12,592 bases of DNA from an uncultured bacterium (GTDB taxonomy: Bacteria; Patescibacteria; Microgenomatia; Levybacterales; UBA12049), in NCBI GenBank assembly GCA_946885425.1, contig CAMPGJ010000022.1:1-12592 (forward strand), read 5' to 3'. How positions within the stretch are numbered: position 1 is the first letter of the stretch; each line of letters opens with the position of its first letter. Shown here in pieces: positions 1-6,921 of this stretch. The position numbers were made by a program, and so were the translations under genes. The notes beneath the pieces are model-generated. The model was not told where the DNA came from. It saw nothing but the letters and a program-made list of their open reading frames with translations, and ran no database searches.

Positions 1-1824
1 GTCAATCTCTTTCTGCACCTTCTCTTCAAACTCCTGATATTGCTTTATAGAACTCCTGCTTGGTGCTGATATTTGGACAAAAGTGAATTTTTCTATATAT
101 GCCGGATAGTTTGTCAAAAACAGCTCAATAGCCTTCAACCTCTCTAGTACTCCTTTTGTATAATCCAATCTGTCAACTCCGATACCCACATATTTTGATG
201 TAACGCCCATTTTTGCAAACATTTTCTGACCCATCTCACGGGATGCCTTTGAGCGGGAAGCAGTTGCTTTAGTAAATGCAATGCTGATAGGAAAAGGTTT
301 AACATAAGTATTATGGCTATTTTTTGTTATACTAAATTGCTCCAAATCTATCAACGCCTCAAGTTCTTTCCCTACAGTATTAATAAAATTATTACAGTGA
401 AGTTGCGTATGGAATCCAAGAATGTCTGCTCCTAACATTCCATCCAACATCTCCTTTTTCCATGGACAAATACTAAAGGATTCAGCATTTGGCCAAGGGA
501 TATGCCAAAATAAACCAATTGTAGCATCAGGTCTTTTATCCTTTATCAATCGAGGAAGTAAAGAGAAATGAAAATCCTGAATAATAACAATTGGGTTTTG
601 ATGATCTTTAATTTCTTTTAATATACTTTTCGCAAATTTCTCGTTCACCTTTTTATATTGCTCCCAATCACTTTTTCTGAAAATCGGACGTGTATGTGCG
701 ATATGACAAAGCGGCCAAATTCCCTCATTGGAAAAACCATCATAAAAACCTATTTGTTCTTCATCAGTCAACCAGATTCTTTTTAAGGTATATTTTGGGT
801 CATGTTGAGGAACGCCAACCTTATCATCCTTATCAACTACAAGCCTATCAGCATTCCCGCTTCCCTGTGCTATCCACATACCACCTGTCGCCTGCATAAT
901 GGGCTCAATAGCGGTCACCATACCACTTGCAGGAACATGAGATTCTATCTTGTTACCATTTTTGGTATGAACATAGGGTTCCCTATTGGAAACTACAAAA
1001 ATATTCCGATCTTTCAATCCATTTTGAACAAAAGCACTTAATCTCTCTGCTGTCCATGGGGAATCCAGTTTTTTCAAACGTAACCTTGCTTCTTCACTTG
1101 CTGAAATTCTTGCATCAATAAGATTTTGCTGCATATTGCCTACTTCTTGAAGTAAAGGGCCAAAAATGGGATTATTAAGCGCTTTGTGGACACTATTTGT
1201 ATTATCCCCCATTCTCGTTAATTGTAGAGATTTTACAAGACTTCGTATGGGTTCAAATATAATCCATTTGAGGATCAGAAGAACTGCCAAAGAGATAAGA
1301 AAAGCTTGAGCAATAAGCCTCATAAGGTTGCTCTTCCATATATCAGAAAGCCGGGTATCTATATAATCTGCGTGCTGAACAAGCATAAGTCCGCCGACAA
1401 CACTCTTCTTATCATGAAGTGGTGCTGCATAGACATACATCTTATTGCTATCAAAATCTACAAATCCCCCATCAGCCTTATCTCCATCCATCACATCGGT
1501 ACCTACTTTTTGAAATTCCGGCAGAGCTGTAGGAATGCTGGAGGATGCAGCTACTATTTTGCCTTTGTTATCAACAATAGCTAGTCCTGCAATCCTTTGG
1601 TTGTCTGCAAATTTCTCAACTAAGGACTGCAGATATTTGTCTGACTTACTTATAAAATTTGGTTCTACTGATTCTTTGAGGCTATCTGCAATCAATGAAG
1701 ATCTGCGTTGAATGTCATTTTCTAGTCGTTGTTCCTCCCTGCTTACCTGATTAAATGTAAAAGAAATGGTAATAAGACTTGTAACAGAAACAACGATAAG
1801 AATAACGGTAATGATCTGCTTCAT
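1..1824 (-). CDS. otsA: Membrane-anchored sensor-HAMP trehalose-6-phosphate synthase (GT20), C-terminus cut by window edge
   Basis: The gene starts with ATG at 1822-1824 and runs open to base 1, so 608 residues are visible. Residues about 4-24 and 169-188 are membrane helices. Between them lies an extracytoplasmic region of about 140 residues that looks like a Cache/PAS-type sensor. EP at 191-192 begins a HAMP-like linker to about 245. From about 272 the protein is a GT20 retaining glycosyltransferase: SNREPY (279-284), QDFH (416-419), FWHIPWP (H441), GFHT and VDRLDYTKG (R552, K557), followed by QISAPSR. By comparison with E. coli OtsA, these match R9, D130, H154, R262 and K267. The family makes trehalose-6-phosphate from UDP-glucose and glucose-6-phosphate. 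The end of the catalytic domain is missing, so an intact active site and any fused phosphatase cannot be judged. I infer that an outside signal tunes trehalose synthesis at the membrane. A related GT20 acceptor specificity is possible. Confidence 0.9.
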   Translation of the reverse strand, partial: MKQIITVILIVVSVTSLITISFTFNQVSREEQRLENDIQRRSSLIADSLKESVEPNFISKSDKYLQSLVEKFADNQRIAGLAIVDNKGKIVAASSSIPTALPEFQKVGTDVMDGDKADGGFVDFDSNKMYVYAAPLHDKKSVVGGLMLVQHADYIDTRLSDIWKSNLMRLIAQAFLISLAVLLILKWIIFEPIRSLVKSLQLTRMGDNTNSVHKALNNPIFGPLLQEVGNMQQNLIDARISASEEARLRLKKLDSPWTAERLSAFVQNGLKDRNIFVVSNREPYVHTKNGNKIESHVPASGMVTAIEPIMQATGGMWIAQGSGNADRLVVDKDDKVGVPQHDPKYTLKRIWLTDEEQIGFYDGFSNEGIWPLCHIAHTRPIFRKSDWEQYKKVNEKFAKSILKEIKDHQNPIVIIQDFHFSLLPRLIKDKRPDATIGLFWHIPWPNAESFSICPWKKEMLDGMLGADILGFHTQLHCNNFINTVGKELEALIDLEQFSITKNSHNTYVKPFPISIAFTKATASRSKASREMGQKMFAKMGVTSKYVGIGVDRLDYTKGVLERLKAIELFLTNYPAYIEKFTFVQISAPSRSSIKQYQEFEEKVQKEID

Positions 1825-1868
1825 GGGGTCTATTGTAACACATCTTTTAGCTTCAGTTTGTGAAACTG
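1825..1868 (-). promoter_or_regulatory. Extended -10 promoter and inverted repeat before the trehalose-phosphate synthase gene
   Basis: On the minus strand, TACAAT lies at 1837-1832 with TGT directly upstream (1840-1838), which makes an extended -10. Normal spacing puts transcription start at 1825, one base before the ATG at 1824, so the message would have almost no leader. No Shine-Dalgarno site is visible. A perfect inverted repeat, CAGTTT-gtg-AAACTG (1854-1868), is centred about 36 bases upstream of that start, where a -35 would sit; no consensus -35 is present. The repeat may be a regulator site. It could also be a small hairpin, but no T-run follows it on the minus strand. The promoter lies within the 83-base gap after the kinase gene. 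Confidence 0.45.
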
Positions 1869-1907
1869 TAAACTAGATGGATAACTCCGACGGAATCAAA
1901 CAACTAT

Positions 1908-2972
1908 TCAATTCCTGCGTTTTTCATCGGGTAACCATAGATAAAATGTTGATCCCCTACCAATTTCACTTTCTACCCACAATTTTCCTTTATGACGTTT
2001 TACTATACGAAAAGAAATATATAATCCTATCCCTGTTCCCTTAGCACTTTGTGTGTGTGTTGCTCTAAAGAATTGATTATAGAGTTTTGCTTGGTTTTCT
2101 TTTGCTATTCCTGGGCCAAAATCTTGAACGCTAATAACTACTCCATTTCTTTTATTCTCAACGCTTACATTAACCTTTTTGGTATTAGGTGCGTACTTAA
2201 TAGCATTGCTTATAAGATTTGTAATAACCTGACCAATTCTGTACCTATCACCTGTTATTAGTTTATCTCTTTTAGCTATGAAATTAATTCTATGAGTATT
2301 TGTTGTTACTTGCAAATCTCCGACAAGCTCTTTCACCAAATTTGTGACATTAAAAATTTCGTCCTGATAAGTTAATCTTCCTGTCTCAATTTTGGTAATA
2401 TCAAGCATATCATTTACCATTTCAATAACTTGCTTAATTTGTTGATCAATTCGCATAGCAAAATCGGCAAAATTCTGCTCTCCCTTCTTAGTAGCTTGTC
2501 TTTTGATCAATTCTGCGTAACCTTTGACTGAAGTTAGCGGATTTTTAAGCTCATGAGATATAACTCCAATAAACTCACTTTTTTGGATATCACTCTTCCT
2601 ATGTGCCTCACTCATCATACTTATGAAAAACCCCTCAGCAAAGAAGACTAGAAGAACAATTGCATTAGGAATATTCTCTTCACCAAGAATTGTAAATTTG
2701 GGCTCCAAATAGAAAAAGTAAGTAGTGCTTCCTGAAAGAAAAGTTGCAAGAACTCCTGCTCCAAATCCTCCGATCCACGCACAAATAATGACGATAAACA
2801 GAGAGAAAAGAAAGGGAACTTCTATACCAATTGCTCTAACAAAAGCTTCTTTTATAAAGAAAAAAATGAGCGTCAAGATGAGAACAAATCCATACCGCTG
2901 TAATTTGCTTCCAATGTTTGAAACAGAAAATTTATCCAAATAATGATGGAAGAAAGACCAAATATTTCTCAT
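1908..2972 (-). CDS. Membrane sensor histidine kinase with DUF4118-type N-terminus
   Basis: This 354-residue two-component kinase autophosphorylates a histidine using ATP and passes the phosphate to a response regulator. Residues about 29-120 form four membrane helices with the short loops and the AWIGGFGAG and YFFYLEP patterns of DUF4118, the membrane module of KdpD-type kinases. There is no large outer domain, so the signal is probably sensed in or near the membrane. The HisKA H-box is ISHELKNPLTS with H140. The catalytic domain has an N-box around 252-256 (NLISN), G1 DFGPG (284-288) and G2 GTGIGLY (312-318), so it looks active. The start follows the glycosylase stop by one base (TAA, T, ATG), which suggests translational coupling. 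No response regulator is adjacent. The only one in the window is a lone receiver at 10143-10514, and pairing them would be a guess. Confidence 0.95.
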   Translation of the reverse strand: MRNIWSFFHHYLDKFSVSNIGSKLQRYGFVLILTLIFFFIKEAFVRAIGIEVPFLFSLFIVIICAWIGGFGAGVLATFLSGSTTYFFYLEPKFTILGEENIPNAIVLLVFFAEGFFISMMSEAHRKSDIQKSEFIGVISHELKNPLTSVKGYAELIKRQATKKGEQNFADFAMRIDQQIKQVIEMVNDMLDITKIETGRLTYQDEIFNVTNLVKELVGDLQVTTNTHRINFIAKRDKLITGDRYRIGQVITNLISNAIKYAPNTKKVNVSVENKRNGVVISVQDFGPGIAKENQAKLYNQFFRATHTQSAKGTGIGLYISFRIVKRHKGKLWVESEIGRGSTFYLWLPDEKRRN

Positions 2973-2973
2973 A

Positions 2974-3888
2974 TTATATCAACATATTTTTATTTTGAAG
3001 TTTTTCAAGTAATAGGTGAAAATAGACCAAGCCTGAATACGGCTGCCACTTATATGTAAGTAATTTTATTTCTTCGTAACTTGGGAGTTTTTCCAATTCT
3101 AACAATTGTTTTAGATTCTTTTTTGCTCCCACATCATCTCCGGGAAAAACATCTAACCTACCAAATCCTCTCAGCAATACATATTCACTACTCCAACGGC
3201 CAATCCCACGCAAGTTTGACAAAAAGATAATAATTTCTTCATTAGCCATATTTTCCAAACTTGAAAACAACGTATCTTTAGATAGAAATGTTTGAACTAA
3301 ATCCTTCATCGCTCTCGCCTTCTGGTAACTAAAACCTAGTTTTTTTATTTCTTCCTCAGAAATAGAATATAAATCCTCAGGTCTTGGAAAAGCATATTGT
3401 ATCTCTTTCTCATCTTCAAATTTCTGTCCATAATTTTCAGACAATCTATTTAATAACATAATTCCTAAATCTAATGTAATCTGTTGACAAGAAATAGCGT
3501 TAAGAAGTGCTTCAAAAAGAGTTGGAAATCTGGTGGGCTTTATACCTAGGAATGTCTTTACAAGTAGTTGTAAACGAGTATCATTTTTTGAAATTTTATA
3601 GAATTCCTCTATGTTGATCTCCAAACCTAGCATTCTTTTCAAAATATCTGCGATAATTAATTTTGAATCCTTTAATGGGCTAGTGCTTTTTATATCTACT
3701 TTAAGGATATCATTTACTTGTGTAATTTGGGTTTTAATAGCTTTATCATTGACTACAAAAACTCTAGAATATATTTTCCCATCCCACTTATCTATTTGAT
3801 TTTTTTGCCGTCTTCGAAGAACCCAGACAGTAAGGTCTAACTTAAATGGTAAAAGAAGATATAAGTTGAAATTTTCTTCGTAAAACAT
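2974..3888 (-). CDS. AlkA-like DNA-3-methyladenine glycosylase (HhH-GPD family)
   Basis: This 304-residue protein belongs to the helix-hairpin-helix base excision glycosylases that remove alkylated purines from DNA. The N-terminal third has the AlkA-like pattern LPFKLDLTVWVLRRR (12-27). The central region includes ISCQQIT (132-138), where the family usually has a SxQQ-type segment. The hairpin motif is LRGIGRWSSEY (226-236). It is followed by DVFPGDDVG, in which D252 corresponds to catalytic Asp238 of E. coli AlkA. No cysteine iron-sulfur cluster of the MutY/Nth type is seen at the C-terminus, which agrees with AlkA. The gene ends one base before the kinase start, and a 69-base gap separates it from the oxidoreductase. 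No clear ribosome site is visible. The linkage to a kinase is unusual, and I infer only shared transcription. Confidence 0.92.
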   Translation of the reverse strand: MFYEENFNLYLLLPFKLDLTVWVLRRRQKNQIDKWDGKIYSRVFVVNDKAIKTQITQVNDILKVDIKSTSPLKDSKLIIADILKRMLGLEINIEEFYKISKNDTRLQLLVKTFLGIKPTRFPTLFEALLNAISCQQITLDLGIMLLNRLSENYGQKFEDEKEIQYAFPRPEDLYSISEEEIKKLGFSYQKARAMKDLVQTFLSKDTLFSSLENMANEEIIIFLSNLRGIGRWSSEYVLLRGFGRLDVFPGDDVGAKKNLKQLLELEKLPSYEEIKLLTYKWQPYSGLVYFHLLLEKLQNKNMLI

Positions 3889-3957
3889 AAGTCATATTTT
3901 TTTCTTTTTCTAAATATTGTTTTACACAGCCGGCTCGTTTCATTTGTATATAAAAAA

Positions 3958-4674
3958 TTAATAACCCGAATACTCTTCTGTTCTAATATTATCTTCATTT
4001 ACATGTGCATCAATCAATATCTGCCTCATAGCTTTGACCATACTTGCTGGTCCTGAAAGATAGTAAATAGGAGTTACCAAATCTTTTAGATACTTTGTGA
4101 GCATTTCGTATGTTACATGCCCGCTTTCTCCACCCCATTCTACAGGCGTTGTGCGTGTCATAACAGGAACAAAGGTAAAGTGAGGATTTTCTATAGCAAA
4201 AGATTTTAAGTCTTCAAAAAACGCAGTATCCTTAAGTGCTTTATTAGAATAGAAAAGTGTTATGTTGTGTGGAAGCTTATCCTTTGTTGCCTGAGCAATA
4301 ATACTCCTGACCGTTGTTATCCCAATTCCTCCTGTTAAAAACACTGCTGGAGTTGTTACAGTTTTATGAAGTACAAAATCCCCATAAGGTCCATCCAGTT
4401 TTACTTCTGTTCCAAGAACCATATTTTTAAGAGATCTTTTAAAAGCAGTATCCCGCATACGAGTTGCAATCATTAAATTTTGCTCTCCCGGGGCCTGAGC
4501 AAGAGAGAACCCACGTGTATTTCCTTCTTCATCTGTTTCTGACGGGTTAATTAGAGTAAAGTCACCAAATTGTCCAGCTCTAAAGTCAAACCCAAGGGGT
4601 TTCTCAAAATGGAAAGCCATTGTTCCCTCAGCTACTTCTTCTTTTTTAATGAGTTTTATGTTTAGTATTGCCAT
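3958..4674 (-). CDS. Ferredoxin-NADP reductase-type FAD/NAD(P)H oxidoreductase
   Basis: This 238-residue protein contains only the two flavin reductase domains. The FAD-binding barrel (about 1-105) carries RGFSLAQ at 54-60, matching the family RxYS motif with Phe for Tyr. The NAD(P)-binding domain follows, with TGGIGITTVRSI (114-125), an FYSNK segment and YYLSGPASMV near the end. The protein closes with EEYSGY, the aromatic tail common in these enzymes. There is no 2Fe-2S cysteine cluster, so it needs a separate electron acceptor or donor that is not in the window. The family moves electrons between NAD(P)H and a partner through FAD. It starts 9 bases after the ArsR-type gene, so the two are almost certainly co-transcribed. 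No Shine-Dalgarno site is visible, and the true substrate cannot be read from sequence. Confidence 0.9.
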   Translation of the reverse strand: MAILNIKLIKKEEVAEGTMAFHFEKPLGFDFRAGQFGDFTLINPSETDEEGNTRGFSLAQAPGEQNLMIATRMRDTAFKRSLKNMVLGTEVKLDGPYGDFVLHKTVTTPAVFLTGGIGITTVRSIIAQATKDKLPHNITLFYSNKALKDTAFFEDLKSFAIENPHFTFVPVMTRTTPVEWGGESGHVTYEMLTKYLKDLVTPIYYLSGPASMVKAMRQILIDAHVNEDNIRTEEYSGY

Positions 4675-4683
4675 AATATATTT

Positions 4684-4989
4684 TTATTCCCAGTGTTTAC
4701 ATTTTTTTACACAATATGTTGCAACATGCTTATCGATTAATGTTAACAATGGACGAATTGTATCCTCATTTACAGCGTAAATCCGTTCTTTTCCTTCTCT
4801 TTTTACTTCAACAAAATGGCATAAAAGAAGCCGTTTCATATTATGTGACACAGCAGATTGTTCCATTTGAAGTTTTTGACTTATGTCAGATACGCTCTTT
4901 GAACCCTCTTTATCTAAATACTGTATTATCTTAACTCTCTGCTTGTTTCCAAGGACAGTGAAGAAATCATCAAATGAAGTGTATATCAT
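4684..4989 (-). CDS. ArsR-type winged-helix transcriptional repressor
   Basis: This is a 101-residue stand-alone winged-helix protein of usual ArsR length. The N-terminal helices include FFTVLGNKQRVKIIQYL. The recognition helix-turn-helix is VSDISQKLQMEQSAVSHNMKRL (about 33-54), and the wing contains VKREGKERIYAVN. The classical ELCVCDL metal-binding box is absent. A cysteine lies just after the recognition helix (LLLCHF), and two more are at the extreme C-terminus in YCVKKCKHW. These are candidate thiol-switch or metal ligands, but that role is inferred. The gene heads an operon with the flavin oxidoreductase, and its own start lies inside a twin-palindrome operator, pointing to autorepression. 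A TATGAT hexamer would start transcription about 5 bases before the ATG. No Shine-Dalgarno site is visible. Confidence 0.92.
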   Translation of the reverse strand: MIYTSFDDFFTVLGNKQRVKIIQYLDKEGSKSVSDISQKLQMEQSAVSHNMKRLLLCHFVEVKREGKERIYAVNEDTIRPLLTLIDKHVATYCVKKCKHWE

Positions 4990-5010
4990 ATGATCATTCT
5001 ATCATATGAT
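4985..5010 (-). promoter_or_regulatory. Twin-palindrome operator and -10 of the arsR-type gene
   Basis: The 10-base palindrome ATCATATGAT occurs twice, at 4985-4994 and 5001-5010, with centres 16 bases apart (about one and a half helical turns). The proximal copy overlaps the ATG (4987-4989). The distal copy contains TATGAT (5001-5006 read on the minus strand), a plausible -10. A bound dimer pair would block both RNA polymerase and the start codon. This fits autorepression by the adjacent ArsR-type protein, which is an inference from position. Confidence 0.6.
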
Positions 5011-5048
5011 TGAAGTTATAACAAGTTCTAGTTAAATAGAAAGCTGGC

Positions 5049-5375
5049 TTACTTCGCTGTCTTTTTACTTTGGAGCATATTTTTAACAACATTTTGTTGT
5101 TCGGGGGTGAAGAGTGATTTACCTTCTGATAACACCGTGGGGCCTACGGCAAAAGTTCTTTTTAATCTCTTCTCTTGATAACGCGGACTCTGAAATTCCA
5201 CCACCACCTGCGTCACTTGTTTCTTTGTAAAAACATCCTTAACTTCCCTTACTGAAAAATCGCAATCCTCAATATCAGGCTTCTTTCCATAGTTACCCTT
5301 CAATTTATCCAATACTGTATCGGCAATACCTGATCCAATGAACTGGTCTTTACTATTTTTTTCTTTTCCTATCAT
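5049..5375 (-). CDS. Uncharacterised 108-residue basic protein
   Basis: I do not recognise this family. The protein is small, rich in lysine, and has no signal peptide or membrane helix, so it is probably cytoplasmic. The middle (about 35-85) reads like alternating beta strands, including VTQVVVEFQSP and RTFAVGPTV. The last third looks helical (TPEQQNVVKNMLQ) and ends in a lysine-rich tail. A single cysteine sits in the DCDFSV segment. The ATG lies 7 bases after the stop of the M32 carboxypeptidase gene, so the two are very likely one transcript. No Shine-Dalgarno site is visible. Normal codon composition, length and operon position support a real gene. A role with the peptidase would be guesswork. 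Confidence 0.75.
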   Translation of the reverse strand: MIGKEKNSKDQFIGSGIADTVLDKLKGNYGKKPDIEDCDFSVREVKDVFTKKQVTQVVVEFQSPRYQEKRLKRTFAVGPTVLSEGKSLFTPEQQNVVKNMLQSKKTAK

Positions 5376-5382
5376 ATAATTT

Positions 5383-6900
5383 TTATTCTTCTAATCTATA
5401 AATTGCAGAATATTTCTCTCTCAGATAATCTATGAAATATTGGTGGTTCAGGCTTTCTCCAGTGGCTCTTTTCAATAATTCTTTAGGAAAGTACAAACTA
5501 CCATGTGTGTGGACATTCTTGTCTAGCCAATCTTTAACGGAAGATAAATTACCTGCTCCCACTTCTTTATCGAAATCTACATTCTTTTTCATCGCATTAA
5601 GAAACTGCGCACCGTAAACATTACCCAGCGCGTAGGAGGGGAAATAACCGATCTCTCCGTATGTCCAGTGCACATCCTGCAGTATCCCTTCTTTATCAGT
5701 CTCCGGTGCTACACCCAGAAGCTTCTTTGATTTCTCTCTCCATGCTTCAGGCGAATCCTTTACTGTTATCTCGCCATTCATCAAAGCATTCTCCATCTCA
5801 AACCGCAAAATAATATGAAGCGAGTAGCTTACCTCATCCGCGTGAATTCTTATCAAACTTGGCTTCACATGATTGACTATTTTACTCAACTCCCCTACTC
5901 CCAAACTCCTCAATTGCTCACTGTATGTCTCTTTTAACATTGGGGTAATATTTTCAAGAAAAAGCGGGTTTTTGCCGATCATATTCTCCCAGAATCTTGA
6001 AAGAGATTCATGAATACCCAAAGAAACACCGCCTTCCAGTGGAGTCATCATATACTCGGGGTTGATGTTCTGCTCATAAAGACCATGACCTGCTTCATGT
6101 ACTGTAGCCAGATATGATTCACGAAAATCTGTGTCATTATACATCGTTGTCAAACGCACATCATTTGGACCCAATTCTGTCGTAAATGGATGTGGCGATA
6201 CAGACAAATGACCTGATGTGAAATCAAATCCCATCTTCTTTGCAATCCGGGTAGAAAGCTCTTTTTGCTTTTCCTGCATATAGTGTGTCTCACCATTTAC
6301 AAAACGGACCACTTCCGGATATTCTTTACTTGATGTGATTCTACCCATCAACGATACGAGCTCACCCTTCATCCCATCAAACAACCGCTCACAATCAGCA
6401 GCTGTCAATTCAGGCTCATGCAGATCCAACAACGCGTCATATGGATTTTCTTTATATCCCAAATGCCCGGCAATTTCTTTGTTCAGCTCAACGATTTGTG
6501 TTAAAAACGGCTCAAATTTAGAAAAATCATTCTTTTCACGAGCTTTGCTCCAAACAGAGAAGGCCTGAGAAGTGACTTCTTCTTTTTTGACAATCAAATC
6601 TTTGGGGACTTTATAATAGAACTTAGTTGCCTGTCCGACATTCCGTACAATTGCCTGTTCATGTTCTGACAGATCCTTCTCTTCCAAGGCTTTTTCAAAA
6701 AGAGAACGGAATCCACTTTCCAACCATTTTTCTGTTATAACTCCGGCAAGATATGCGAGCTGTTCAGACCGTCCTTGTGCAGCTTTTGGAGGCATATTGA
6801 CATTAAGATCCCAATTCAGTGTGGCACTTACTTTTCCCAGGAGCGAAATTTCTCTATATTTTGTAAGCAGTTCTTTGATTGTTAGATTTTTAACTTCCAT
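5383..6900 (-). CDS. M32-family metallocarboxypeptidase (Taq/Pfu type)
   Basis: This 505-residue cytoplasmic zinc carboxypeptidase trims C-terminal residues from peptides. It is full length for the family (about 500). The metal motif is HEAGH (H268, E269, H272, counted from the ATG), followed about 25 residues on by GIHESLSRFWEN, whose Glu (E298) is the third ligand. The YFPSYALGNVYGAQF segment near 430 is also typical. The open frame can be extended one codon to a TTG, but the ATG at 6898-6900 fits better. It has a perfect extended -10 (TGC-TATAAT) placed so that transcription would begin on the ATG itself. No Shine-Dalgarno site is present. The gene lies 21 bases after the aldo/keto reductase stop and is followed by the 108-residue gene. 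Confidence 0.95.
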   Translation of the reverse strand: MEVKNLTIKELLTKYREISLLGKVSATLNWDLNVNMPPKAAQGRSEQLAYLAGVITEKWLESGFRSLFEKALEEKDLSEHEQAIVRNVGQATKFYYKVPKDLIVKKEEVTSQAFSVWSKAREKNDFSKFEPFLTQIVELNKEIAGHLGYKENPYDALLDLHEPELTAADCERLFDGMKGELVSLMGRITSSKEYPEVVRFVNGETHYMQEKQKELSTRIAKKMGFDFTSGHLSVSPHPFTTELGPNDVRLTTMYNDTDFRESYLATVHEAGHGLYEQNINPEYMMTPLEGGVSLGIHESLSRFWENMIGKNPLFLENITPMLKETYSEQLRSLGVGELSKIVNHVKPSLIRIHADEVSYSLHIILRFEMENALMNGEITVKDSPEAWREKSKKLLGVAPETDKEGILQDVHWTYGEIGYFPSYALGNVYGAQFLNAMKKNVDFDKEVGAGNLSSVKDWLDKNVHTHGSLYFPKELLKRATGESLNHQYFIDYLREKYSAIYRLEE

Positions 6901-6915
6901 CAAACTATTATAGCA
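6900..6915 (-). promoter_or_regulatory. Extended -10 promoter abutting the M32 carboxypeptidase start
   Basis: On the minus strand, TATAAT occupies 6912-6907 with TGC just upstream (6915-6913), a consensus extended -10. Standard spacing places the first transcribed base at about 6900, the A of the ATG. No convincing -35 is seen; TTACCG at 18-base spacing is the nearest. This predicts a leaderless message and gives the peptidase its own promoter directly behind the aldo/keto reductase stop. Confidence 0.5.
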
Positions 6916-6921
6916 TTTGGC

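Noticed and set aside
690..1584. Several plus-strand open frames of 64-92 codons
   Set aside because: They are antisense to the trehalose-6-phosphate synthase, which has continuous coding sequence with conserved motifs across the whole stretch.
1854..1868. Intrinsic terminator after the kinase gene
   Set aside because: The stem is only six AT-rich pairs with a three-base loop, and no T-run follows on the minus strand.
1908..1910. Possible recoding of TGA as glycine, as in some candidate phyla
   Set aside because: The kinase ends naturally at TGA just after the usual C-terminal catalytic region, and no conserved glycine in the window falls on TGA.
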